From Volucribacter amazonae (GTDB lineage: Bacteria; Pseudomonadota; Gammaproteobacteria; Enterobacterales; Pasteurellaceae), in the NCBI RefSeq assembly GCF_029783845.1, contig NZ_LWID01000001.1:1782001-1846000 (forward strand): DNA of 64,000 bases, written 5' to 3'. Shown here piece by piece: positions 18,559 through 26,882 of this stretch. The position numbers and the translations under genes were made by a program. The stretch's first letter is position 1; each line of letters starts with the position of its first letter. The notes beneath the pieces were generated by a model, which saw nothing but the letters and a program-made list of their open reading frames with translations, did not search any database and had not been told where the DNA came from.

Positions 18559-18597
18559 ATATTGTTATTATAGATAATTTATAGTCGCCTCATTTTA

Positions 18598-18703
18598 TAT
18601 AGTCATTCCACTTTAAAATGATACAGCGTTGGTACGCCTCGCCGTACTACTTGTACTGTCTTCGGCGTACCGCCTTGTCTCATTTTAAATTGAAACGACT
18701 ATA
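18598..18703. repeat. Full-length copy of the TATAGTCG palindromic repeat (reference copy)
   Basis: The 106-base unit starts TATAGTCATTCCACTTTAAA and ends with the near-complement TTTAAATTGAAACGACTATA, giving imperfect terminal inverted repeats of about 20 bases. Inside, GGTACGCC (18631-18638) and GGCGTACC (18664-18671) form a perfect central stem around a GTAC-containing loop. There is no coding capacity. Related copies are at 6011, 17040, 18700, 22464, 24299, 39144, 41188, 48351 and 58572. The size, ends and palindromy fit a miniature inverted-repeat transposable element or a REP-like hairpin family. Confidence 0.85.
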
Positions 18704-18754
18704 GTCATTTCGCTTTAAAATAAGACAAAGCGGAAACCGAGTGGGACGATTATA
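18700..18754. repeat. Short copy of the palindromic repeat, abutting the full copy
   Basis: Starts TATAGTCATTTCGCTTTAAA and ends GTGGGACGATTATA; it shares its first TATA with the end of the previous copy. The internal hairpin is largely deleted. A further half-end (TATAGTCGCCTCATTTTATA) precedes the full copy at about 18579, so three copies or parts are strung together. Confidence 0.7.
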
Positions 18755-18770
18755 AGAATGAGTATAGCTA

Positions 18771-18804
18771 TAAAAAAAGCTATACTTCGGTTGAAATATA
18801 GCTT
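18771..18804 (-). terminator. Terminator of the dcw cluster after lpxC
   Basis: Read on the minus strand, AAGCTATA (18804-18797) pairs with TATAGCTT (18784-18777) and is followed by a T-run, 20 bases after the lpxC stop codon. A second overlapping hairpin (AGTATAGCT/AGCTATACT, 18761-18786) could compete or act on the other strand. Confidence 0.8.
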
Positions 18805-18823
18805 TTATCCTTAAAATAATCCG

Positions 18824-19741
18824 TTAGATAAAGACTTGATTGGTTGCCATATAACCACTTGGCACTGTTACCTTATCTTCAAAAGTAACATATTCCCAAG
18901 CCTGTTGATTATCTAATAAGGCACGCAATAATTTATTATTTAAACCATGTCCTGATTTATAGGCTTTAAATGAACCAATAATATTATGCCCACACATAAA
19001 TAAATCGCCAATAGCATCAAGCATTTTATGACGTACGAGTTCATCTTGGAAACGTAAGCCTTCTTCGTTTAAGATACGATAATCATCTAATACAATGGCA
19101 TTATCCAAGCTACCACCTAGTGCCAAGCCTTGTGATTGTAAATATTCAATATCTTTCATAAAACCAAAGGTTCTTGCTCGGCTAATTTGCTGAACAAATG
19201 CTTGCACCGAGAAATCCATTGCATAATGGCGAACATTTTGGCTTATGGCTGGGTGATTAAAATCAATGGTAAAATCTAAATGGAAACCATTGTAAGGGGC
19301 AAATTCTGCCCATTTATCGCCATCTTCTACACGAATTTTTTGTTTTACACGAATAAATTTCTTAGCAGCATTTTGTTCTTCAATGCCTGCATCAAGCAAT
19401 AAATAAATAAATGGGCTTGCACTACCGTCCATAATTGGAATTTCAGGGGCATCAACTTCAATAATAATATTATCAATGCCTAAGCCAGCCAAAGCCGCAT
19501 TTAAATGCTCAACCGTAGAAATACGTACACCATCATCATTAACTAAGCAAGTACAAAGCATGGTATCACGAATAGATTTTGCATCTGCTGGGAAAGAAAC
19601 AGGCGGATTTAAATCCGTACGGCGATAAATTACCCCTGTATTTGCCACTGCTGGACGCAATGTTAAAGTAACTTTATTGCCACTATGTAAACCTACACCT
19701 GTTACTTTTACACTTTGTTTTAAGGTTCTTTGTTTAATCAT
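18824..19741 (-). CDS. lpxC: LpxC, UDP-3-O-acyl-N-acetylglucosamine deacetylase
   Basis: LpxC is the zinc deacetylase of the first committed step of lipid A synthesis. The 305-residue product equals E. coli LpxC in length. The zinc and catalytic residues are visible in STVEHLNAAL (first His), RHKMLDAIGD (His and Asp) and KSGHGLNN (catalytic His); TLCTCL-type substrate strand and PIMDGSASPF are present. It is the last gene of the dcw cluster, 33 bases after ftsZ, with a strong terminator behind it. Confidence 0.98.
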   Translation of the reverse strand: MIKQRTLKQSVKVTGVGLHSGNKVTLTLRPAVANTGVIYRRTDLNPPVSFPADAKSIRDTMLCTCLVNDDGVRISTVEHLNAALAGLGIDNIIIEVDAPEIPIMDGSASPFIYLLLDAGIEEQNAAKKFIRVKQKIRVEDGDKWAEFAPYNGFHLDFTIDFNHPAISQNVRHYAMDFSVQAFVQQISRARTFGFMKDIEYLQSQGLALGGSLDNAIVLDDYRILNEEGLRFQDELVRHKMLDAIGDLFMCGHNIIGSFKAYKSGHGLNNKLLRALLDNQQAWEYVTFEDKVTVPSGYMATNQVFI

Positions 19742-19774
19742 ATTCTATCCTTATTATGCCAAGTGCATAAGGTA

Positions 19775-21073
19775 TTAATCCCCATTTTTGCGTAAGAACG
19801 CCGCTACATTTAACAGGCGGTCATCTTCTGCTTTTAATTTACGCATTGCTGGCGGAATATCAAATTCATTTTTTGGTTCAGGACTACGGTAACCATATTG
19901 CGGATTATTACTCGGCGGATTATTCCCTTGTTGCTGATTATTCTCAAAACCATGGGAAATTGTAGGCTGAGTTGGTACAGCAGCAGAACCCTGCACTTTA
20001 GGTTTTTGTACCATAGTCAGCTCTGTTGAATTTGCCAATCCAATCCCTGTAGCAACAATGGTAACCCGAATTTCATTTTCTAATTCAGGCATTAAACTGG
20101 TACCAATAATCACTGTTGCATCTTCTGAAGCAAAAGCACTTACTGTATTACCTACAGCATAAAACTCTTCCAAAGATAAATCTAGACCACCAGAAATATT
20201 GACTAAAACACCTTTAGCGCCTGATAAATCCATATCCTCTAATAACGGACTAGCCACTGCTTCTTGTGCGGCTTGCTCTGCTCGACCACTTCCTACGTCG
20301 CCTTTACCAATACCTGTACCCATCATAGCATGTCCCATTTCAGACATAACCGTTCTTACGTCCGCAAAGTCCACATTAATTAAGCCGGGTGAGGTAATCA
20401 TATCAGAAATACCACGCACCGAATTTTTTAAAATATCATTTGCTGCCGAGAAAGCATCAACTAAAGAAATGTTTTTACCAAGTACTTTTAATAATTTTTC
20501 ATTTGGGATAACAATTAATGAGTCAACATGTTTAGAGAGTTCTTGAATACCTAATTCAGCGAAATGTTTACGAGGCTTAGCCTCAAAAGAAAAAGGTTTA
20601 GTTACCACTGCAACGGTTAAAATCCCCATTTCTTTGGCAATTTGAGCTACCACAGGTGCAGCACCTGTCCCTGTACCACCGCCCATACCAGCAGCAATAA
20701 ACACCATATCTGCCCCTTCTAACATAGAGCGAATAGCATCTTGATCGTCTTCGGCAGCTTTACGTCCTACATTAGGATTAGCTCCAGCACCTAAACCCTT
20801 AGTAGTAGCTTCACCAATTTGAATAGTATTAGGTACTTTACTTTTACGTAAGGCCTGAGCATCAGTATTTACCACGAAGAAACTAATACTAGCATGCTGA
20901 TCTGGCTCCAATCCACTTAAAGACTGAATACCATTTATCATTTGAAGCATTTCTTCATGATTTCTCATACTTTCAACCATATGGTTTAAGGCATTACCGC
21001 CCCCACCACCAACGCCGACCACTTTAATGACGGCACCTTCTTGGAACGATTCGTACTCTACTGGCTCAAACAT
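19775..21073 (-). CDS. ftsZ: FtsZ, tubulin-like cell-division GTPase
   Basis: FtsZ polymerises into the cytokinetic ring. The 432-residue protein has the GTP-binding T1 loop VGVGGGGGNA, tubulin signature GGGTGTG (131-137), T7 catalytic loop VDFADVRTVM, a glutamine/asparagine/proline-rich linker (about 365-415) and the C-terminal partner-binding peptide LLNVAAFLRKNGD. Between HMV (31-33) and FFVVNTDAQAL (65-75) it has about 31 residues where E. coli has 8, making the N-terminal part enlarged. Haemophilus FtsZ is also expanded here. Follows ftsA by 82 bases. Confidence 0.98.
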   Translation of the reverse strand: MFEPVEYESFQEGAVIKVVGVGGGGGNALNHMVESMRNHEEMLQMINGIQSLSGLEPDQHASISFFVVNTDAQALRKSKVPNTIQIGEATTKGLGAGANPNVGRKAAEDDQDAIRSMLEGADMVFIAAGMGGGTGTGAAPVVAQIAKEMGILTVAVVTKPFSFEAKPRKHFAELGIQELSKHVDSLIVIPNEKLLKVLGKNISLVDAFSAANDILKNSVRGISDMITSPGLINVDFADVRTVMSEMGHAMMGTGIGKGDVGSGRAEQAAQEAVASPLLEDMDLSGAKGVLVNISGGLDLSLEEFYAVGNTVSAFASEDATVIIGTSLMPELENEIRVTIVATGIGLANSTELTMVQKPKVQGSAAVPTQPTISHGFENNQQQGNNPPSNNPQYGYRSPEPKNEFDIPPAMRKLKAEDDRLLNVAAFLRKNGD

Positions 21074-21155
21074 TTTCTACTCTCCCTGCTGTTAGATAGG
21101 CTAACACTCTAATAAAACTCAAATTACTACTATTGTAGATGAAAAATAAGAATTT

Positions 21156-22427
21156 TCAAAACTCAGACTTCACTTTATTGATAATTTTTTTCAAAATATC
21201 AAAGGTTTTTCGCCCAAAACTCTCTTCCTCAGCGTTTGGTTTTCTTGGTTGTTCATCATTATTATGGCTATAATGCAATAGACCTAATACTGTTGCATAT
21301 TGTGGTTTATTCACATAATCCGTCAAGCCTGCTAAATTTAATGGGCTGCCAATTCGCACTTGTGAGCCAAAAATGTCGGCTGCACATTGGGCGGCATCTT
21401 CTATTTGGGCACCGCCCCCTGTCAGTACGATACCTGCGATTAACTCTGACGGCATTTTGAGTTCATCTAACTCATAACGTAACTTACTCAGCTCCGCTTT
21501 TACCATAGAAAACAATTCCATATAACGGGCAGAAGTAATTTCAGATAAACTTTCTTTGGTTAAAATACGAGGCGGTCTTCCCCCTACACCAGCCACTTCA
21601 ATTTTCTTTTCTGGCTGTAAGGTTGGTGGGGTAATGGCACTACCGTAATTTACCTTGATTTCTTCTGCTTTGGCTCTTGAGGTTGCCACCATATAAGCCA
21701 CATCATCAGTAACCCGATTTCCTGCATAAGGAATGACCTTACTAAAGCGTAATGCACCATTGGTATAAACCATAATATCCATAGTACCACCGCCCATATC
21801 AATCAAGCATACGCCTAACTCTTTTTCATCTTCAGTTAAGACAGAATAACTGGAGGCAAGCCCAGAAAAAACCACTTCATCAACTTTTAATTTACAACGC
21901 TCTACCGCTTTTTTCAGGTTTTTCAACCAATCTTGATGACAAGCAATAAGATGAGCTTGTGCGGTTAAACGTACCCCTTGCAAACCCAACGGATTTTTCA
22001 CATTGAGCTGACGATCTACCGCAAATTCCTGTGGAATAACGTGCAATACTGACAAGCCCTCTGCCATTTTAACCGAGCTTGCCGTGTACATTGCGGTATC
22101 AATTTCCTCTTGAGTAACTTCGCCATCAACAATAGGGGCTAAACCACTTTCATTAATACTTTGAATATGCTCGCCTGTAATGGCAAGGGTAACGCTCATA
22201 ATTTGGCAATCTGCTACGGATTCCGCTGATTCAATGGCACGTTGAATAGAACTCACTACCGCCTCTAAGTCAGTAATACCGCCTTTATCAATACCACGAG
22301 CAGGGCAACTGCCTACGCCTAATACATTTACTACGCCATCAGGCAACACCTCGCCAACCACAGCAACCACCTTAGAAGTACCTACTTCTAAGCCAACCAC
22401 AATTTTAGATTCCACAATTTTTGCCAT
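21156..22427 (-). CDS. ftsA: FtsA, actin-like membrane anchor of the Z-ring
   Basis: FtsA tethers FtsZ to the membrane and recruits late division proteins. The 423-residue protein has the actin-like ATPase motifs VVGLEVGTSKVVAVVGEV (phosphate 1), CLIDMGGGTMD (phosphate 2) and GIVLTGGGAQI (adenosine), a 1C subdomain, and a C-terminal amphipathic helix (FDILKKIINKVKSEF) for membrane attachment. Located between ftsQ and ftsZ as in E. coli. Confidence 0.98.
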   Translation of the reverse strand: MAKIVESKIVVGLEVGTSKVVAVVGEVLPDGVVNVLGVGSCPARGIDKGGITDLEAVVSSIQRAIESAESVADCQIMSVTLAITGEHIQSINESGLAPIVDGEVTQEEIDTAMYTASSVKMAEGLSVLHVIPQEFAVDRQLNVKNPLGLQGVRLTAQAHLIACHQDWLKNLKKAVERCKLKVDEVVFSGLASSYSVLTEDEKELGVCLIDMGGGTMDIMVYTNGALRFSKVIPYAGNRVTDDVAYMVATSRAKAEEIKVNYGSAITPPTLQPEKKIEVAGVGGRPPRILTKESLSEITSARYMELFSMVKAELSKLRYELDELKMPSELIAGIVLTGGGAQIEDAAQCAADIFGSQVRIGSPLNLAGLTDYVNKPQYATVLGLLHYSHNNDEQPRKPNAEEESFGRKTFDILKKIINKVKSEF

Positions 22428-22463
22428 ATTTATACTTCTTTATCTTGCTTATCTTAATATTGT

Positions 22464-22533
22464 TATCGTCGTTCCACTTTAAAATAATACGGTGTTGGTA
22501 CGCCTCGCCTCATTTTAAATTGAAACGACTATA
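22464..22533. repeat. Internally deleted copy of the palindromic repeat
   Basis: Begins TATCGTCGTTCCACTTTAAA and ends TTTAAATTGAAACGACTATA. It keeps GGTACGCCTCGCC but lacks the second half of the central hairpin present at 18598. It sits between ftsQ (stop at 22536) and ftsA, inside the otherwise tightly packed dcw cluster. Confidence 0.85.
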
Positions 22534-22535
22534 AA

Positions 22536-23318
22536 TTATTCAACCTCATTGCTTGCTTGATCAGCAAAACCTACCGCAGCCCCCACTTTATAACGCAAAT
22601 CCACATAAGCTAATTTTTTATGTTCAGGGACTTCAATTTGCGGATAAATGGTAACAAATCGTTCAATTTTGTCATTCCAATCACCACGTCCTAATTTTAA
22701 TACCACATCATTATCCAAGGTAATTTGCCACGAACCTCGTTCATCTACCCCTACCGCTTTTAATTTTAGATTTCGTGCGGTTAAATGACGATAAATTTTT
22801 TGCCAAGCCTCAAGTACCATTTCCGTTTGAAAATCCGCCCCTGATAACTGAGGTAAATTGGGATTTTTCAATTTATCAAAGGGTAAACTAAAAACTTCCC
22901 CCTGTGGCGAAACAAGTTGCGTATCGTTCCAAATTGCCGCTGGTTGATATTCCAGCACCCAAATGCTCAAACGGTTTGGCCAAATTTTCCTCACAATTGC
23001 CCCTTTAACCCAAGGCAAAGATTCAATTTGTTGGCGTAAGGTCTCCACATCTTGCCCAAAAAAACCTTTTAATTCGCCCAGCTGTAAAAGACTATCACGC
23101 ACATCGGTATAATTGGTAAATTGTGGATTACCTAATAAAGCAAACTGGCTAATGGGTTCTTTATCTAATTTTTCCAACCAACTATGCCAATTTGTATAAA
23201 CAAAATAGCCAATAATAACGCATAATAGCACAAATAACGGCTTAATTAGCACAAAAAGTCGGTGCGGTTGTTCGCCATATCTTACATTTTGTGGGGTTTT
23301 GCGTTTTAGCACATTCAT
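22536..23318 (-). CDS. ftsQ: FtsQ, divisome protein
   Basis: FtsQ links early and late divisome parts, with FtsB and FtsL. The 260-residue product has a short basic cytoplasmic segment, one membrane helix (about 27-45), a POTRA domain (about 58-128, PQFTNYTDVRDSLLQLG to YQPAAIW) and a beta domain. ATG overlaps the ddl stop (TAATG), indicating coupled translation. A palindromic repeat starts 3 bases after its stop codon. Confidence 0.96.
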   Translation of the reverse strand: MNVLKRKTPQNVRYGEQPHRLFVLIKPLFVLLCVIIGYFVYTNWHSWLEKLDKEPISQFALLGNPQFTNYTDVRDSLLQLGELKGFFGQDVETLRQQIESLPWVKGAIVRKIWPNRLSIWVLEYQPAAIWNDTQLVSPQGEVFSLPFDKLKNPNLPQLSGADFQTEMVLEAWQKIYRHLTARNLKLKAVGVDERGSWQITLDNDVVLKLGRGDWNDKIERFVTIYPQIEVPEHKKLAYVDLRYKVGAAVGFADQASNEVE

Positions 23319-24241
23319 TAAACACTCAGCTCCAAAATTTTTTCCACTAGCTGTTCAAAGCTATATCCTACGGTTTTGGCTGACTTTGGAAACAAGCTAT
23401 GACTGGTCATTCCCGGTGTGGTGTTCACTTCCACCAAACGAAAATTGCCCTGTGCATCACTCATCACATCAATACGACTCCAACCTCGGCAACCTACAAT
23501 ATCATAGGCACGTTTTACCAAGGTGCGAATCTCTTGCTCACGTTCCTCGGTTAAGCCAGCTGGGCAAAAATACTGGGTATTATCCGACACATATTTTGCC
23601 TCATAATCATAAAACTCGCCCTCTGGCACAATTTTAACCGCTGGCAAAACTTCGCCATCAAGTACAGGCACAGAAAATTCTTCACCTGCTAACCATTCTT
23701 CAATCAAAATGGTATCATCAAATTGCAAAGCGTATGCCACTGCCCCTTGTAATTCCTCAAGGGTTTTTACTTTGGTTAAGCCTACGCTTGATCCCTCTTG
23801 TGAGGGTTTTACCATTAAAGGCAAGCCTAATTTTTTGACCACAGCCTCACTATCAAGTTCAGCAAACTGCGATTTATGCACAATCACCATATCCGCAATA
23901 GGTAAATCAAAGGCTTTCCATAACATTTTGGTTCGCATTTTATCCATCGTTAATGCCGAGGTCATTACGCCACAACCTGTGTAAGGGATAGCTAATTGCT
24001 CAAGCAAGCCTTGCAAAGAACCGTCTTCGCCACCTCGTCCATGCAAAATATTAAAGACCCGTTCAATGCCTTGTTCTTTTAATTTTTCCACAGCAAAATC
24101 TTTGGTATCAATCCCTTGTACATTGTATCCCTGCTGACGTAACGCCGTTAATACCGCCTGTCCTGAGGCTAAGGAAACTTCACGCTCCGCTGAATTTCCA
24201 CCGTATAATACGGCAATTTTTTGTTGTTTTAATGCTTTCAT
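23318..24241 (-). CDS. ddl: D-alanine--D-alanine ligase
   Basis: Ddl makes the D-Ala-D-Ala dipeptide for MurF. The 307-residue ATP-grasp enzyme shows VLYGGNSAEREVSLASG, HGRGGEDG, PYTGCGVMTSALTMDK, the lysine/Glu stretch MVKPSQEGSSVGLTKV, and VEVNTTPGMTSHS, all DdlB signatures. It lies between murC and ftsQ, overlapping the ftsQ start. Confidence 0.97.
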   Translation of the reverse strand: MKALKQQKIAVLYGGNSAEREVSLASGQAVLTALRQQGYNVQGIDTKDFAVEKLKEQGIERVFNILHGRGGEDGSLQGLLEQLAIPYTGCGVMTSALTMDKMRTKMLWKAFDLPIADMVIVHKSQFAELDSEAVVKKLGLPLMVKPSQEGSSVGLTKVKTLEELQGAVAYALQFDDTILIEEWLAGEEFSVPVLDGEVLPAVKIVPEGEFYDYEAKYVSDNTQYFCPAGLTEEREQEIRTLVKRAYDIVGCRGWSRIDVMSDAQGNFRLVEVNTTPGMTSHSLFPKSAKTVGYSFEQLVEKILELSV

Positions 24242-24298
24242 GCTTTTCTCTTAATAACCACAAATAATAAAAAACTTTTTGATTTTTGACCGCACTTT

Positions 24299-24367
24299 TT
24301 ATCGTTGTTTTCATTTAAAATAAGGCAATGTGTACAATGCACTTATTTTAAAGTGGAACGACTATAA
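24299..24367. repeat. Copy of the palindromic repeat between murC and ddl
   Basis: Opposite orientation to 18598: left end TTATCGTTGTTTTCATTTAA, right end TATTTTAAAGTGGAACGACTATAA, with a short unrelated centre (GTGTACAATGCAC, itself palindromic). It ends 3 bases before the murC stop codon at 24371. An uptake sequence (GACCGCACTTTTT) abuts its left end. Confidence 0.8.
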
Positions 24368-24370
24368 GGG

Positions 24371-25807
24371 TTATTGCGTCCATAACTTGACTAAATTGCG
24401 TGATAAGCTACTCACATTTCCCGCCCCTTGTGCTAAAATTAAATCGCCCTCTTGTATCACTTGATCGATCACCTCCGCTAATTGCTGATGATCGGTAACT
24501 AAAATAGGATCAACCTTACCTAAATTGCGAATAGAACGGCATAAGGAACGGCTATCCGCCCCAGCAATAGGGCTTTCGCCTGCCGCATAAACATCAAGCA
24601 TTAATAATACATCAACTTGCGATAACACTTGCACAAAATCATCAAATAAATCCCTTGTGCGTGAATAGCGATGCGGTTGAAAAATCATCACAATGCGTTT
24701 ATGTTGCCAACCTTGGCGTGCTGCTTGAATGGTAACATTCACTTCCGTTGGGTGATGCCCATAGTCGTCCACTAACATTACTTTGCCGTTAGGGCGCATA
24801 AACTGTCCAAGTTGATCAAAGCGTCTGCCAGCCCCTTGGAAGTCTGCAAGTGCGGTTAAAATTGCTGACGTTTCAATGCCTTCCTCTTTGGCAACCGCTA
24901 ATGCGGCGGTGGCATTTAACGCATTATGCTTACCCGGTACATTTAACAAGACTTCTATGCGTTCTTGTTGTGGGGTAACTACAGTATAATGCCCTTGAAA
25001 GCCTGTTTGTTGATAATTTTCAATACGATAATCTGCCTCAGCATTAAAACCATAGGTAATTACCTGTCTGCCCACTTGCTGTTCTAACTCCACTAACACA
25101 GGATCATCGGCACATAGCACCGCCAAGCCATAAAAGGGCAAATTATGCAAAAAATTCACATAGGTGCGTTTCATTTCTTCAAAATCGCCGTGGTAGGTAT
25201 CCATATGATCTGGCTCAATATTGGTTACCACCGAAACCATAGGTTGCAAATGTAAGAACGAGGCATCACTTTCGTCCGCTTCGGCAATTAAATAACGGCT
25301 TGCTCCTAAATGTGCGTTAGTGCCAGCAGATTTAACCAACCCACCATTCACAAAGGTGGGATCTAAGCCTGCTTGAGCATAAATCATCGCCACCATTGCG
25401 GTGGTGGTGGTTTTACCATGGGTACCTGCAATGGCGATACCATGGCGAAAACGCATAATCTCTGCTAACATTTGAGCTCGCTGTATCACAGGAATACGCT
25501 TTTCCTTTGCGGTAATCACTTCAATATTATCCGCTTTAATGGCACTGGATACCACCACCACGCTGGCGTTATCCACATTTTGTCCTTGATGCCCAAAGAA
25601 AATTTTTGCACCTAAAGCCATAAGACGCTGGGTTACCGCACTTTCCGCAATATCTGAACCTGTAACCTGATACCCCTCGTTTAATAACACTTCGGCAATA
25701 CCGCCCATACCTGCGCCACCAATGCCGACAAAATGGATTTGCTTAACTCGCCGCATTTCAGGGATCATACAGCGAATACGTTGTTGTAATTCTTGTTTTG
25801 TTGTCAT
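24371..25807 (-). CDS. murC: MurC, UDP-N-acetylmuramate--L-alanine ligase
   Basis: MurC adds L-Ala to UDP-MurNAc. The 478-residue Mur ligase has the UDP-binding Rossmann motif HFVGIGGAGMGGIAEVL, the ATP loop IAGTHGKTTTTAM, central EADESDASFL and NIEPDHMDTYHGD, and DDYGHHPTEV in the C-terminal domain. Located between murG and ddl. Confidence 0.98.
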   Translation of the reverse strand: MTTKQELQQRIRCMIPEMRRVKQIHFVGIGGAGMGGIAEVLLNEGYQVTGSDIAESAVTQRLMALGAKIFFGHQGQNVDNASVVVVSSAIKADNIEVITAKEKRIPVIQRAQMLAEIMRFRHGIAIAGTHGKTTTTAMVAMIYAQAGLDPTFVNGGLVKSAGTNAHLGASRYLIAEADESDASFLHLQPMVSVVTNIEPDHMDTYHGDFEEMKRTYVNFLHNLPFYGLAVLCADDPVLVELEQQVGRQVITYGFNAEADYRIENYQQTGFQGHYTVVTPQQERIEVLLNVPGKHNALNATAALAVAKEEGIETSAILTALADFQGAGRRFDQLGQFMRPNGKVMLVDDYGHHPTEVNVTIQAARQGWQHKRIVMIFQPHRYSRTRDLFDDFVQVLSQVDVLLMLDVYAAGESPIAGADSRSLCRSIRNLGKVDPILVTDHQQLAEVIDQVIQEGDLILAQGAGNVSSLSRNLVKLWTQ

Positions 25808-25825
25808 CTTATTTCTCTATTTCTT

Positions 25826-26881
25826 TTATTTGCAATTTTGTTTAATCACTTCCGCAACACGACTAGTAGCTTGTGGTTTTGCTTGTTGTTTCGCTTGTAT
25901 TGCCATAGCTAATAATTGTTGCCGATCAAACTGTTGCAGTAATTGAATTAAACATTCTGGAGTTAAATCCTGTTGCTCTATAATTTTCGCCGCACCAGCA
26001 TCGGCTAAATAGGTGGCATTATAATATTGTTGTCGATCCTTATGCTGAAAAGGCACAAAAATGGCAGGCACGCCCACCGCCGCAATTTCGCTTACCGTTA
26101 ATGCCCCGGCACGACAAATCACAATATCCGCCCAAGCATAGGCCTCGCCAATATCGTCAATAAATTCCGTTAAGGTAACTTGAGCGTCAGCAGGATATAA
26201 AGCACGCACCTGATCAACATTGCCCTTGCCTACTTGATGACGAATGTTTAACTTATCGCCAAGCTGTTTCGCTACTTCAGGTAAGGTTAAATTTAATACT
26301 CTCGCACCTTGACTGCCCCCTACCACAAATACACGCAACGCTCCGCTTCGCTCAGCAAAACGCTGTTCGGGGCTGGCAATGTCAAATAAGGCTTGACGCA
26401 CAGGGTTACCCACCACTTCCGCTTGTGGAAATGCGGTAGGAAAGGCTTGCAATACCTTGCGGGCAATTTTAGCTAATAATTTATTGGTAATCCCTGCTAC
26501 TGCATTTTGCTCGTGTAGGATAATGGGAACACCACATAATTTTGCTGCTACACCGCCCGGACCTGAAACATAGCCCCCCATACCCAAAACTGCATTAGGA
26601 CGATAATCCTTGATAATTTTTACCGCTTGCCAAATGGCACGCAATAGCATAAAAGGAGCGATTAACAAAGGTTTAAGCCCACGATCTCGTAAGCCTTCTA
26701 CTTGAATAAAACGAATAGGAATACCATATTTAGGCACCAAACTCGCTTCCATACGATCAGGTGTGCCTAACCAGCAAATATCCCAACCCTGTTGTTGTAA
26801 TTGTTGGGCAACGGCAATGGCAGGGAATACGTGTCCCCCTGTGCCGCCTGCCATAATTAATAATCTTTTTTGTCCTGTCAT
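25826..26881 (-). CDS. murG: MurG, lipid II synthase (GlcNAc transferase)
   Basis: MurG transfers GlcNAc from UDP-GlcNAc to lipid I on the inner face of the membrane. The GT-B enzyme has the two glycine-rich loops (MAGGTGGHVFPA and VVGGSQGARVLN), the membrane-association patch around RDRGLKPLLIAPFML, HEQNAVAG and ICRAGALTVSEIAAVG. ATG at 26881 (351 residues, MTGQKRLLIMAGG) is preferred to 26890 because it matches E. coli MurG and has AAGAG nine bases upstream; it then begins one base after the ftsW stop. Confidence 0.97.
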   Translation of the reverse strand: MTGQKRLLIMAGGTGGHVFPAIAVAQQLQQQGWDICWLGTPDRMEASLVPKYGIPIRFIQVEGLRDRGLKPLLIAPFMLLRAIWQAVKIIKDYRPNAVLGMGGYVSGPGGVAAKLCGVPIILHEQNAVAGITNKLLAKIARKVLQAFPTAFPQAEVVGNPVRQALFDIASPEQRFAERSGALRVFVVGGSQGARVLNLTLPEVAKQLGDKLNIRHQVGKGNVDQVRALYPADAQVTLTEFIDDIGEAYAWADIVICRAGALTVSEIAAVGVPAIFVPFQHKDRQQYYNATYLADAGAAKIIEQQDLTPECLIQLLQQFDRQQLLAMAIQAKQQAKPQATSRVAEVIKQNCK

Positions 26882-26882
26882 T

